Assembly (NCBI GenBank): GCA_949825045.1
Contig: OX463829.1
Span: 19,624,715-19,688,714 of the forward strand
Reading direction: 5' to 3'
DNA length: 64,000 nucleotides
Source: Argyresthia goedartella
Lineage: Eukaryota; Arthropoda; Insecta; Lepidoptera; Argyresthiidae
In this document: positions 11,301-21,904 of the stretch, in pieces
Numbering within the stretch: the stretch's first letter is position 1
Layout: each line of letters opens with the position of its first letter
Program-made: the position numbers and the translations under genes
Notes under the pieces: generated by a model
The model's input: the letters and a program-made list of their open reading frames with translations, nothing else
Databases searched by the model: none
Told to the model about the DNA's origin: nothing

Positions 11301-13430
11301 AATCTTTATACCCGAAGACCCAAATTAGTTCGTAATAATTATGCGATGTCAGTTTTCATATTGCTGTAAGAAATTATTGTGGTCCCGTGTAGCTTTTCAA
11401 ATGATTGCTTTTATTATACATAATTCCACTTATTCATCCGATAAACTTCATGGGGTCGTGGGGTGTGAGGGGGTGGAAAAGAAAGAAAAAAAAACGCTTA
11501 TTTCCTGTAACGCTCGCGAGGTCTACAGCTCATCATGCATAAACCTAATACGACAATAGCGCGCTTTGAGGTTTGCACGAGGCATTACTTTATCTTGACC
11601 TTGATAACGTTCCGATTATTTCTGTTAGGTATAATATAAGTCTAGATCCTGCTGATTTCATCACGAACTCGGGTAGAATAGATTATTTTTCAATAGTGCG
11701 TCATAGCATCCTAACTATTCGAATAAAATACTATTTTCTTTTGTCACTCCAATATGAGGCAAGGCAAGATAAATGACAGTAAATGTCAGCTAAGGTGAAG
11801 GTCAGGGTTATCTGGTAGCGTCAGAGAGTTAAAATTTAAATAGGTACCTCCAATGTGTTGGCTTTCCGTAATGCGATCAAACCTTCGAAAACTGATGCTC
11901 TACATTTTCTCAATGTCAAAATGGAGTAGATGATATTTAGGTATGGAATGATGAGGTTAACGTATGTTAATAAATATGGTTGCATATCGCGCGTCCCATT
12001 ATCGTTTAGCGTATATGGCAAGCAACATTAATGAATGTAGATTATTTTTAATATCTGCTCATAACTTTATCTGCCTAAAGGAGGATACTATTCCTAAACA
12101 TAAAAATTAAACGTCTATATCAGGGAGCATATTTTCCCCGACAGGCCGCCACTAAAAGACAGGAAACGAGGCTGATATAAAATAAATAGATAAACATTCA
12201 TAGGCTTAACTTTAAGTTTTACTTTATTTATACTAAGTGCAGTCTTGAGGTGGGAAATGGAGGTTTCTGCATTATTATTGAGCAAAGGATCTATGCGCTT
12301 CTATGTATTAGTGCTAATAGCGGAAGGTTTTGAATTTTATTTACCTATATATTAGACTGGTCGGATAGCCTGCACTTAGGACTTTATCTTGAGTGTTTTG
12401 TCTGGTATATGCTAATTTGCTTCGTTTTCGGTTCGGTTCTTGTAGATATTTACTTAGAGGCATAATTATGTAAGTATTCAAAGTATTAGCGAGTTCTTCA
12501 TTGCTCTTACTGTATTCGAAGATTTAGGCATTGTATCATTTTGGAAATGGAAAATGTCATGCTGCGCTATCATTTCCGCAACAAGACACTCTCGTCAACG
12601 CATCACCCTTTGAGTTTGAGTGCCAGTCAGTCAGTGACAGGTGATGCGCATCCGAGCCTACATAAACAGTGTGAGTCGTTATGAAATTTTAAATACACTG
12701 TTTTAAGATATTTCGAGCACCTATTTTTTGACATACGCACGCAATATTCTTTTTAAATCCCAAGAAATAGGAAGTTTTTGCAAGTTTTAGGTAAAAAAAT
12801 ATATCTATTTCATTTGTTTTTCATATAGTTCCCATTGACATTTCGAAGAAAGGTCTTCATAATGTATATTTTTTGGAATTAGGGAAGTGTCTCCTTTAAC
12901 AATAGCGCTTCAAACGTTAACTTTACCAAGGGTCTTAAATGTTTAACGATATGCGTATGGTATACATTGTGCCAAATAAGTTGAACCAAAAGTGCTTCTC
13001 TCAGACGTATGACTCATTGAAGACGCATCTATTTACTCCGTGACTACTACACTAGTAGAGTAAGAGTAGGCAGATATAAGACATGTTGGCTGGTGCGCCT
13101 CCCAAACCTTACTGCACAAATGAAATATGTTAACATAGGTCCAGGGAGTTCAGGATTTAATACGTTCTGGACTTCTGGAGTCTCTCTAGTCAGGCATGAT
13201 GTTTTTGCCTACATTATACGAGTGCTACGCTTTAAATGAGTGCTGGCAGAATATAGCCTTTATTCGTATCGCCGATGGCTACTCCTTTTGTAATTTTACC
13301 GTTCTTAATACCTGCTTCATAGATATGGATTTCGTGCTGCGATGGTGTAGCTTAGCTGGAACGTGCAAGCGAAACCAGTTTAACGGGTGGGACACGGAAC
13401 CGTTAACTGCGGAATGGTTCTTCCCAACGG
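11301..13430. other. Unassigned interval
   Basis: Single-copy-looking AT-rich sequence with open frames of 60-113 codons. The longest (13196-13537 plus) overlaps a 41-bp tandem repeat and has no domain. No SINE boxes or long inverted repeats were recognised. Confidence 0.35.
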
Positions 13431-13434
13431 ATCG

Positions 13435-13519
13435 CTTTTGTGATCATGTGCGATCTGGTGCAACACGTATGTGGGGTGCTTTTGTGATGTGCGATCTGGT
13501 GCAACACGTATGTGGGGTG
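13435..13519 (+). repeat. Direct tandem duplication, 44/41 bp
   Basis: Two nearly identical units start CTTTTGTGAT and end GTATGTGGGGTG. The first has three extra bases (ATC). The near-identity suggests a recent local duplication. Confidence 0.85.
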
Positions 13520-13618
13520 CTTTTGGCACAGAATTAGGTCCACTTGCACGATATTCGCTAAACACGTTCAGCGTCTTTAATCGATTTAGGACCACTGGTT
13601 CCGGATTTTTGACAGCTG

Positions 13619-13716
13619 CTAAATGGAGGTTAAATATAATTTAACCGTCTTTAGGCAAAACATTAGGTATCGTCTTGCAGGCTTTTTTCGTTGCTTAATA
13701 CGTTTATCCTCCATTT
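13619..13716. repeat. Small inverted-repeat element
   Basis: 'TAAATGGAGG' at the left is mirrored by 'CCTCCATTTA' at the right about 98 bp away, with AATTTAA-type sequence next to both arms. It could be a very short MITE, but the arms are short. Confidence 0.35.
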
Positions 13717-13794
13717 AAGCTAAATTTAATTTAAACGCACCCCTACGCACACACACACAAACACACTAATTATTTATTCAATTATTTATTATTT

Positions 13795-13849
13795 ATGGGT
13801 TGTGTGTTAGTAATTTGGTGTTGTACCAAATTATAAACACACAACCCAT
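13795..13849. repeat. Strong 55-nt hairpin
   Basis: The left arm ATGGGTTGTGTGTT plus AATTTGG pairs with the right arm CCAAATT plus AAACACACAACCCAT around a loop of about seven bases, with a small internal bulge. It sits just after a CA-rich simple repeat. It could be a small MITE or come from snap-back replication. Confidence 0.75.
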
Positions 13850-13914
13850 ACACACTCCTGACATAAGTAAGGCACTCACTGTTTTTTTTAAAATTTGATT
13901 TCCTATGTTGTTTA

Positions 13915-14154
13915 TACAGGGTGTAACAGAAAGGTAGTCGTATTTTAGGGGGTTGTTAGGGATTTGCCGCTTTGATCGGAGCAACTTTAATTTTGACTTC
14001 TCCTTACGGACTGGGCCGGGAGATCAGCTGTTTTGTATGGATAAGTGAAAAATAATGTTGCTCTGATGAAATCGGTTTCATAGTGAAAGTTGTTCAGAAT
14101 GATGCCAATAACAAACTCCTAAAATATGACAACACCTTTCTGTTACACCCTGTA
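13915..14154. mobile_element. TA-flanked MITE with CAGGGTGTAACAGAAAGGT termini
   Basis: The left end TACAGGGTGTAACAGAAAGG is mirrored at the right end (CCTTTCTGTTACACCCTGTA). Imperfect pairing continues through TATTTTAGG/CCTAAAATA, so the arms are about 36 bp. The length is about 240 bp, with no open frame, and both ends carry TA. The features fit a non-autonomous element moved by a Tc1/mariner-type transposase. Confidence 0.8.
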
Positions 14155-14840
14155 TTATGAAATCCTTAATTGGCCTCATTAAAGAGTTCCTCATTAAGTT
14201 TTTAAGATTGCATGTAAGCACCGCTGTGGATTTTTGTTGATGTAATAAAATAAAAATAAACGCCCAATCTTATTTGTTTAAATCCTATTGAGTGCTTGTC
14301 AAGATGAACATGGTGCCTCAAGGAATCTCCTTACACGAGGGTAATTATTACAGCAAAATAACGTAAGCTACAAACAAAACTATCGTATCTATGAGGAAGG
14401 AATTTATGGTTAGTTTTAGCGCAAGAAAATGAGGACCTTTGACATAAATTTGCTTGTTTACAAACTTTTCAACAGGTGCGGTACGATTATTTTTTCTTTT
14501 ACGCTCGTAACTTCTCGGTTTTAGTCGCTGGAATTCGTTTTTAACGTAGACTTAATAAACTCCTAGACATTACTCAAACACAACACGTAAATAAGACAAA
14601 CGGTAACAGATTTAAACTATGGTATATGATAGGATATTTTTCGGGTTTTGACCAATGTTTTATGTTGGCTTTACTCCAGTTTTGGTATTTTCCTCATTGA
14701 AATTTCTAACATTTTCCTTCAGAATATTTCGTAACCTCTTTTCAGATATTCCCGTTGCCTCACTAACTCTTTGACGTACTTAAACTTTTTGAAAATAATT
14801 ATTTTTATAACTTTTAATTACATTGGCTTCGCTACAATTT

Positions 14841-15172
14841 ATATATGTCGCCGTAAGATTGTCAAAACCATTTGTTTATAATGTAACGTTTTTCTCTCTC
14901 GTTAGTACTATCATAAATTGTAAACGGTACCATACTTCTTATGATATGACGCGTTAGTTTATAATGAAACCGTTAAATTGTGAACTGGTTTAAACTTGAA
15001 TTGCAACAACGAAATACCAGGGCAAACACTGCGGTAGCTTAAGTGAAGACTAGAGGGGGCGAGCGCAGCGAAGCCCCCGAATAGTCTTCGTGTTAAGTTG
15101 ACATGTAAGAACAAAATAATCTTAAATTCTAAACCCTGTCGGTCTGGTTTTCAATTTGTTGATAGTTTGCAA
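14841..15172 (+). mobile_element. Family A element, copy A3 (3'-truncated, 'CCGTAAGATTGTC' termini)
   Basis: It begins ATATATGTCGCCGTAAGATT, matching the terminal repeat of the complete copy at 30902-31295. It contains the family A core with the G-run hairpin ('GAGGGGGCGAGCGCAGCGAA' then GCCCCC) and 'GGTCTGG'. It stops where the neighbouring SINE-like element begins, so its right terminal repeat is missing. Confidence 0.7.
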
Positions 15173-15391
15173 CACTCGGCGCTGACTGAAAATCAGCATT
15201 GAAGGCCTGGCCTTCAGCATAATGCTGAGTCAGACGCCATTTGTAATGAAAGTGACACACCACGGCTGACATTTCATTTCATGTGTCATTGCAATTTTTC
15301 ATTTCTGTGGTTTGTTTCTTTGATGTAATTTTAAGGACAGTGAACACACACTGTCCTTATAATAAATAAATATTTCTTTCTTTCTTTCTTA
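15173..15391 (+). repeat. SINE/TRIM-like element with a CTTT-repeat tail
   Basis: It starts near ACTCGGCGCTGACTG and contains an inverted repeat around AGGCCTGGCCTT. It then passes through 'GTGTCATTGCAATTTTTCAT', 'TGATGTAATTTTAAGGACAG' and 'TAATAAATAAATATTT', and ends in (CTTT)n. I recall this order of motifs as a common short dispersed repeat in Lepidoptera. No tRNA A/B boxes were found. Confidence 0.5.
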
Positions 15392-15683
15392 CATTATTTG
15401 TGCAGCTACATCCCATCGACAATGTCGCTGGTTGTCGAACCTAGTCTGCTACAAAGCGCCAAAAATCTAGTATTTGGCAGTCAAGAACAATTCAACTACC
15501 ATAGAATTACAAAAGTTTTACAGTGGGCATAGTGACCTAAGTAAAAGTTGGAAATATTAGAATGGACAAGAAAAATAATTCGAAGTGTCATGAAATTAAT
15601 AAACGACTATAAAACAGCAAAATCTCAGGAAAGGCGGGTAACAAATCAACAATACTAGTATTTAATAGGGGAAATATTAAACT

Positions 15684-15916
15684 GCTCATCAAAAATACTG
15701 ATTTGCACAGCAAATATCAGGGCAATGCTGCGGTAGCTTAGGTGAAGGGTAAAAAAAAGGGTAAGCGAAGTGAAGACTCCTTTATCTTTCGTGTTAGATT
15801 GAACATGTAAGAACAACAAAAAATACTTAAAAAATAAACTTAAGTACACATAAAATATTTAAAACAAAAAAAGGGTTTCTGTTGAACCTTTTCTGCTGTG
15901 CAAATCAGCAAATACT
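15684..15916 (+). mobile_element. Family A element, copy A4 ('ACTGATTTGCACAGCA' termini)
   Basis: The left end 'ATACTGATTTGCACAGCAAA' is mirrored by TGCTGTGCAAATCAGCA at the right. Between them lies the family A core (CTGCGGTAGCTTAGGTGAAG ... CTTTCGTGTTAGATTGAACA ... GTAAGAACAAC) with a weakened hairpin. It is about 230 bp, non-coding, and is the uninterrupted counterpart of 38825-39478. Confidence 0.8.
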
Positions 15917-16476
15917 ACCCATTTAATACTACCTATATATCTAGTAATAAGATAGTAACATTTATTTTTTTAATTTTGATAGTTGTTTGAGATCAATAAA
16001 AAATATATTTATTGAACTCAAACTACTACCACGTTCTTTATTTGACTCCTTTTGTACACAGAACGAGCTATCGCCAAGCCAGGGACTTGTATGAGGCCAG
16101 TTCAACTTTTACGGTTTGACACGGATAGTTTATGAACTATCGAAAACTATTACGTCAAATTATAAGCAGTCTGTTCAGTTTACCATTTATCGATAGCTCA
16201 CAAACTGACGCGACAGATTAGAAACTAACGGTTATCACAATATAACGCTGACAGCCTGACATACACAAAAAAACATAATTACATTATTTCTTAAAACATA
16301 AATAAATATCCATGTTTGCGTCACGGTGGAGGAGCAAAGTTTTCCAGAAAATCGTATTTTGTTTGGCCTTGACATATATCGAATAAACTGCTCTCTACAA
16401 CAAATAACATAAACTTCCAGCTAGAATTATATTTATTTCGTCGAAACTTGTAAATAAATTACACGACGTACTAAAC

Positions 16477-16856
16477 AGTGGAAAATTCTATGTTTATAAC
16501 GGCTCTACCGCTGTGTCACATGATCCCATCCGCATTGTCATGGCCGTTGTACACTACCGTACTCGTAGCGCTTTCCAGACTAAAAATGTTAGATGTCTGC
16601 AAAACGGAATGTATAGATCCACAAACTCATCTGGCCCGGTGGAGTAAGCTAACCTCATTCGTAAGCCATTGTCGCACGACGCGACGCTGTCACCGGGTCA
16701 GATAAGTTTGTGGGTCCTATACATTGCGTTTTGTAGACCTCTGACATTTTTAGTCTGGAAAACGCTACGAGTACGGTAGTGTACAACGGTCATGACAATG
16801 CGGATGGGATCATGTGACACAGCGGTAGAGCCGTTATAAACATAGAATTTTCCACT
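16477..16856. mobile_element. 380-bp fold-back element with about 170-bp arms
   Basis: The sequence from AGTGGAAAATTCTATG reads inward on the left and is repeated as its complement from the right end (CATAGAATTTTCCACT). Pairing continues through 'CACATGATCCCATCCGCATT', 'ACTACCGTACTCGTAGCG' and 'CACAAACT...CCCGGTG' almost to the centre near 16666, with few mismatches. The open frame at 16478-16705 lies inside one arm and is not a gene. I find no clear target-site duplication (flanks AAAC and ATAT). Confidence 0.9.
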
Positions 16857-16867
16857 ATATCTACATC

Positions 16868-16974
16868 AGGCCCACCGCAGACAGAACACGGCGTAAGGCA
16901 TAAGGCATAAGGTACGTTTGATCTTCGCCGCGTTCGCTATATGCCTTACGCCGTCTTCTTTCTGTGTTGGGCCT
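16868..16974. mobile_element. Short palindromic MITE
   Basis: AGGCCCACCGCAGACAGAAC is mirrored imperfectly by TTCTTTCTGTGTTGGGCCT, with inner arms CGTAAGGCATA/TATGCCTTACG pairing exactly. It is about 107 bp and lies 11 bp from the larger fold-back. Confidence 0.75.
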
Positions 16975-17341
16975 CAGCCTCGGGACTCGGGTTGTCTCGC
17001 GCGAGAGTGTACAGCGGCCATAATGGTAGTTAGAAGATATTTTTATAGTATCTGTGATAGAATTAGGTAATTATGGTAACATTTAAGTTTGATTTATTTA
17101 AATCACAGCCATTAAATTGTCATAAAAAATTATCACCAAACACGGCACTTGGACTGACACGGTGAGGTCTAAGCACAGACTTGAATGGTCTAAGTAATAT
17201 TAATATATTAATATGTCTGCTACGTGACAAGAAAAACTACATCGCTGTCTTTAGGTATGAAACATAATTGTTTTGAACAAACACAATTCGTGTATTCCTC
17301 CATTAGGGAAATTATTTATTTTTGATTAATGACATCCGAAT

Positions 17342-17427
17342 ATTGTTGTCGGTGTTTTTGTGCGCGCACTTCAGCAGCCGTAACATTGTAGTCAGTGTTA
17401 TTGTGCGCGCACACCAGCAGCCATGAT
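17342..17427 (+). repeat. Tandem duplication, two 43-bp units
   Basis: Both units read ATTGT(T/A)GTC(G/A)GTGTT then TTGTGCGCGCAC, then CAGCAGCC. They differ at about eight positions, so this is an older local duplication. Confidence 0.75.
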
Positions 17428-17789
17428 TCCCTCCCTGCCACCACCTGGGTGCACATTTATTGCAGAACACTTATATAAAAGAAGATTTTGAAAATTACTT
17501 CCATAACATTTACATTTAATGTTGACTTGACATTTTTTTGGGGTTCTGTACTTCAAAAAGGAAAAACGGAACCATTACAGGTTCATTCGCGTGTCAAAGT
17601 AATATTAAATGACCAAATTCTGAACAGATATTACAGGCTTGATCTAAGAAACAACCAATCCTTAAATTTTCAATCATTACGTAATATAGGCCTAAAAATA
17701 CCATCCCCCCTAACTCTGAAACTACAGATAAAATTTTGAAAAAAATAAAAATCTTTACTTAAATATAACAGGAAAAAAATAAGAAATGT

Positions 17790-17992
17790 ATGATTTAAAT
17801 AGTGGGGCTACAATTTCTTTCAATACCACATACAAACTTATAAATGTACATTTACAGTACTTGGTACAGTACTTGGTAACATACATATGGAGTTTGAAAG
17901 TAGCCGCACAAAGAACTTTGTAAACAACATTCTGCATAGTGCGGTGGTACCGAACCCTTCGTGTGCGATTCCGACTCCCACTTGACCGTTTA
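17790..17992 (-). repeat. Composite of dispersed repeats F and D
   Basis: The first part ('AATTTCTTTCAATACCACAT', 'ACAAACTTATAAATG', 'ATGGAGTTTGAAAGTAGCCG', 'AACTTTGTAAA') matches the F repeat at 20230 and 27060. The second part, 'GGTACCGAACCCTTCGTGTG' to CCCACTTGACCG (17946-17989), is the inverted 5' end of the D repeat seen intact at 26185. The open frames across this region (17755-18108 minus, 17939-18238 plus) are read through repeats. Confidence 0.55.
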
Positions 17993-18374
17993 TTATTCGT
18001 AGCTCCCCTCATCGATATTTGTGTCGACAAGCAACCTTGTCCAATACACCCCCGGCCCCCGACTCGCTTCATATCCGCCGAGGCTCGGTGCAATACCGCA
18101 TTTGACATAGATTGCAGCTTTTGTATGCCAATACGTATTGAATATGAAAAGGACCCGCTTTTCTCCTCAAAATTTCCGCCAAGCTATTCAAAAGCAGTGT
18201 TTATTGGCTTTATTTATGTGTCTGAAGAAACTAAATAGGTCTGTAAACTTTAACCTAGATAAAAACAGCTCCTGACTCGGTTAGAAAACTGGAGTAAAAA
18301 AAACAACAGGAAAGTCCTAACCATCTACGTTAAATAGAACATTTGTATGGAATGTTAAAGTAACATAACATTAG

Positions 18375-18432
18375 CATTTACATACAGGCACATACATTGC
18401 TTCTGGCCCCACACTAGTATACCCTGTAACCC
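18375..18432 (-). repeat. SINE tail fragment (S2/S3 3' end)
   Basis: 'ATACAGGCACATACATTGCT', 'TCTGGCCCCACACTAGTATA' and CCCTGTA match the 3' parts of the SINEs at 36795 and 38105. The tRNA-like head is absent. Confidence 0.55.
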
Positions 18433-19107
18433 GAGATTAGTGCTAACTCGCGTCTCATCTGTCGGGCCTAAGTCTTAAGCTGTTAAGGCGACGAAGTAGG
18501 CCAAAAAAACCGTTTGTAAATCTCAAGTTACGCAAAATATTTAACGCTGTTGTTTCTTAAGTCCATATACAGAAACAGAGCAGGACTGGTTGTTAATGCC
18601 AATTTCACCAATTTTTCATCTAATGATTTGTCAATTTGTCCAAAGAAACATACTTTTTGTAAATCTAAAAAATCTTTGACCATCAAACAATTATTTTACA
18701 AATTAATTATGGTACTCTCCGAAAAGTTCTCTTTCAGTATTTATCGGATTTATTCGTCTTCCTTGTTTTCGCATTTTGAAATAACTATTTTCTAACAAAA
18801 ACAAATCTTCGTCCAATGAGCTCGACATTTTGAATTCTACTCAGACAATCGGCCCCGCTTCTTTTGTATTTATTATATATATATTATTATACATTTATTA
18901 TATCTGTCAACCAGATATCTTCCTCTATACGCACTTATACTAGCTTGTTGGTAATGAGCACGGCAGTTGTGGACGAATAAACGTAATTTGTTTATTTTGC
19001 TCGGTAGAAAAGTCTCCCGAAGTTATCACAAAAACTGTTGCACACAAAAAAAAACGCTCCGAATTTTAATTTATGGCTCAAAATCATCAAATTGGCAAGT
19101 TCCAAGA

Positions 19108-19127
19108 TTGATTGATTGATTGATTCC
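19108..19127 (+). repeat. Microsatellite (GATT)n
   Basis: Four to five copies of GATT/TTGA in a row. Confidence 0.8.
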
Positions 19128-19551
19128 AAGATGATTTAAAATTAAAATCTGCTGAGATCTCAAGTAAGTCTATGTGAATACTGTAATATGAATAAGCATG
19201 CAGGAAACAATAGGTATTTTTTTTTAACAAAAAATGGAGATGGCTGTGAAAAACTTCATTTTGGGAAGGCTTTGTTTAAAATAGATAAATGTTATGATAT
19301 CTATATTGCAATTTTTGTCCAATAATATAAAAGCAGACGCAAGTCGCTGTCATTTCTGGAACAGACTGTCATATTCAGGAACGTTTCTGTAATTACTATT
19401 CACGATATTATTATTTTTTAAATGACATGAAATTCCATGGTCAATGGTCAATGTGATATAAACGTTGATGCATTAAAGGTTATTTTAAGTAAACGAGCTT
19501 TCAACAATGTAATATTTCCGAATTAGTCACCACTGAATGAAATGACCTTTA

Positions 19552-20125
19552 AATGAAAATAATTTTCAAATATTTTTATTATTATTGATATTATAAAGGG
19601 TTACTTAAGTAATTAATTTACTAAGTAATTATTTCAGTAATATGGTTACTATGGTTCTGTGTGAACAGTAGACCTCACTTATATTTCAAAAAAGAAAATC
19701 TGTCCATATATTACGCTACAGCAAAATTCCCCCCCCCCTTGCCCCCTACACTCCTCCCTTTTGGATTTTTTTCTGCAAAATCTTGTGAAGTATGAAGTCC
19801 TCAGTGTGCCCCTTCATATTGATTGAAATCCATCGGTAAATAATGACTGTCAGTCACGTGGTTGGACAAAATTTAAAAGAAAATAACTTTCAAATGCTAG
19901 TGTTTTTATTATTATTGACATTATAAAAGGCTACTTAAGTAATAAATTTACTAAGTAATTATTTCTATAATATGGTTACAAGTGGTTCTGTGCGAACAGT
20001 AGACCTCGATTAAATTTCAAAAAACAAAATCTGTCCTTATATTACGCCACAGAAAAATCTTGTGTACAAAGAAGTCCTTCGTGTGCCTCTTAAATTTGAT
20101 TGAAATCCATCGATAAATAACGCTA
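19552..20125 (+). repeat. Direct duplication of a dispersed repeat, two units
   Basis: Unit 1 (about 19552-19845) and unit 2 (about 19870-20125) share 'TTTTTATTATTATTGA', 'ACTTAAGTAAT', 'TTTACTAAGTAATTATTTC', 'TATGGTTAC', 'GAACAGTAGACCTC', 'ATCTGTCC', 'TATATTACGC' and 'GATTGAAATCCATCG'. Unit 1 carries an extra C-rich block (19730-19760). 'GTAGACCTC' also starts the F repeat at 27045, so both are probably F-type sequences. Confidence 0.7.
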
Positions 20126-20179
20126 CGGCAAACTTCCCAGTATTCCCCCCTTTCTTCCCTCCACTCCCCCATCACACCC

Positions 20180-20870
20180 CGATCCCTTGAACTTTATCGG
20201 ATGAACAGCTGGAATTATTATAAATGAAATAACCCGAGAGCATTTTCTTTCAATATCACATACAAACTTATGAATACACCTGGTTACGTGCATGGAGTAT
20301 GAATGCAGGCGCACCAATAAATTTGTAACCCGATATCTTCGCCATTTTGAACAAATCCATAAACTGAATTGACAAAAAATACGTATCCCAACATCCGAAC
20401 AGCCGGACAACCGGACAGACAAACATCCGAACAGCCGGACAACCGGACAGACAAACATCCGAACAGCCGGACAACCGGACAGACAAACAAAAGTAAGCTC
20501 AAGCTGGAACGAAGATGTTTCGCGCGCGCTCTCTCGATTGACTAAAGACCTGCAATAATTTGAAAAGCTACACGGGACCACAATAATTTCTTACAGCAAT
20601 ATGAAAACTGGCATCGCATAACTATTACGAACTAGTACATGGAGTATGAGAGTACGCACCAATAACTTTGTAAAAGTTTTAAAAAAATGTAAAAACTGAC
20701 TCGACAAAAAAAAGCTATATAATTATCGAACCAGCTCACAAAATTTCACGAGAATCGGTTGAGAAATGCGACCTATAGTCGAGAACAGACAGACAGACAG
20801 ACAGCAGCATTTATGGCCTATCTCGAAACTGGACGCTACGTCGCTTCGCTCGCTCGGTCAGTTAAATTTA
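20180..20870 (+). repeat. Dispersed repeat family F, long copy
   Basis: Ordered motifs are 'TTTCTTTCAATATCACATAC', 'TTACGTGCATGGAGTATGAA', 'GCACCAATAA', 'CGAACCAGCTCACAAAATTT', 'CACGAGAATCGGTTGAGAAA', a GACA repeat and 'CTTCGCTCGCTCGGTCAGTT'. The same order appears at 27020-27625, and pieces appear at 28795, 49160 and 52180. I recall this as a frequent lepidopteran non-autonomous repeat of uncertain class. The 152-codon minus-strand frame here arises from the internal 32-bp tandem repeat and is not a gene. Confidence 0.6.
20391..20486 (+). repeat. 32-bp tandem repeat, exactly 3 units
   Basis: Three identical 32-bp units start ACATCCGAACAGCCGG and end CCGGACAGACAA. The unit resembles the 'CCGGACAGACATCCGGAC' stretch near the end of the F repeat at 27550, so it is an expansion within that family. 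Confidence 0.95.
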
Positions 20871-21834
20871 TTTATTTTTTATTTTTCAGTTTTAATGTTG
20901 ATTACAACTTAAATTATGTAAGTAACAAAACGATATTTTTTGTTAATATTCGAATTAGGTACGGTTAAAATATAACAATGTGAATTGTCAGAAATGTTGG
21001 TCATTGCAATATACCGTTATATTTTCGATTAAATTTACTTCCGAATCAAATTTGCCACCTTGTGATTTTGAGCCTTATGCACTTCTTATTATTTAATCGT
21101 TATAAAAATATTAGGTTGTTGATATGTTCCTCCAAACCTCCATACTCTATACATCGGCGAAGAGTCTACATTTGAATCCTATATTGCCCAGCCTTAAGTA
21201 AATTAAATGAATAAGATGTCATTCCCTACCTGCATAAGACATTTCCAAATTAAATTGTGTTAAAGTAGGTCAAACTATTGCAAGCAAAATATCACTAGCA
21301 TTGTGAAGGACACTGAGCAAGTGTAAAGCTTAACTTAGTCTCTGGTTTGACAATGTACTTACTATGTAACAACCTTGATAAAATGTGATGACCTACTACC
21401 CTACTTGCGTTTACAATAGTTCGATATACGTTTATATTTTGTTAGGTTACCTTCTATTGGAGATTTCACTTGATGCAGTGAACAAGTCATACCTGAAACA
21501 AAATGGAATAAGCATTAGAGAATGTGTTATTTGCTACTTTCGCGTAAAAAGTAGTACGAAGCAGTCATTTGTCGTACTCAAAACAACACTATGACAATCA
21601 GATAAGTACTTATAGTAACACTATGATACCTGGGTTAAAAATGACCGGCTAGTGAGATTAATATCTACTTCCACAAGTTTCATTACTTTTCTCAGATTTT
21701 TCCATTCTCTATTCTTGCTCTGGTGTTAAAAATCTTAAGATGATTCACATAATTCATCATGATCATCATGATCATTCTAATCACGCTATATTTAAAAACA
21801 GAAATGAGGGTGATTAAAAAAAAAAAAAAAGTAG

Positions 21835-21902
21835 GTAAGCGTTTTATGATGAGGCCTATACCCAACAGTGGGTCCCCAGACAGGTGATGATGATGATGAA
21901 GC
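21835..21902 (+). repeat. LINE 3' end with GATGAT tail
   Basis: 'GATGAGGCCTATACCCAACA' then GTGGGTCC and (GATGAT)n is a typical 3' terminus of a lepidopteran non-LTR retrotransposon, in plus orientation. A run of 14 A's precedes it. No coding is left. Confidence 0.6.
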
Positions 21903-21904
21903 GA

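Noticed and set aside
13196..13537. 113-codon open frame
   Set aside because: It overlaps a 41/44-bp tandem duplication and has no recognisable family or splice support.
17755..18238. 117- and 99-codon frames on opposite strands
   Set aside because: Both run through F and D dispersed repeats.
20123..20581. 152-codon open frame on the minus strand
   Set aside because: It reads through the 32-bp tandem repeat, which gives a low-complexity CPVVRLFG-type peptide, and through F-repeat sequence.
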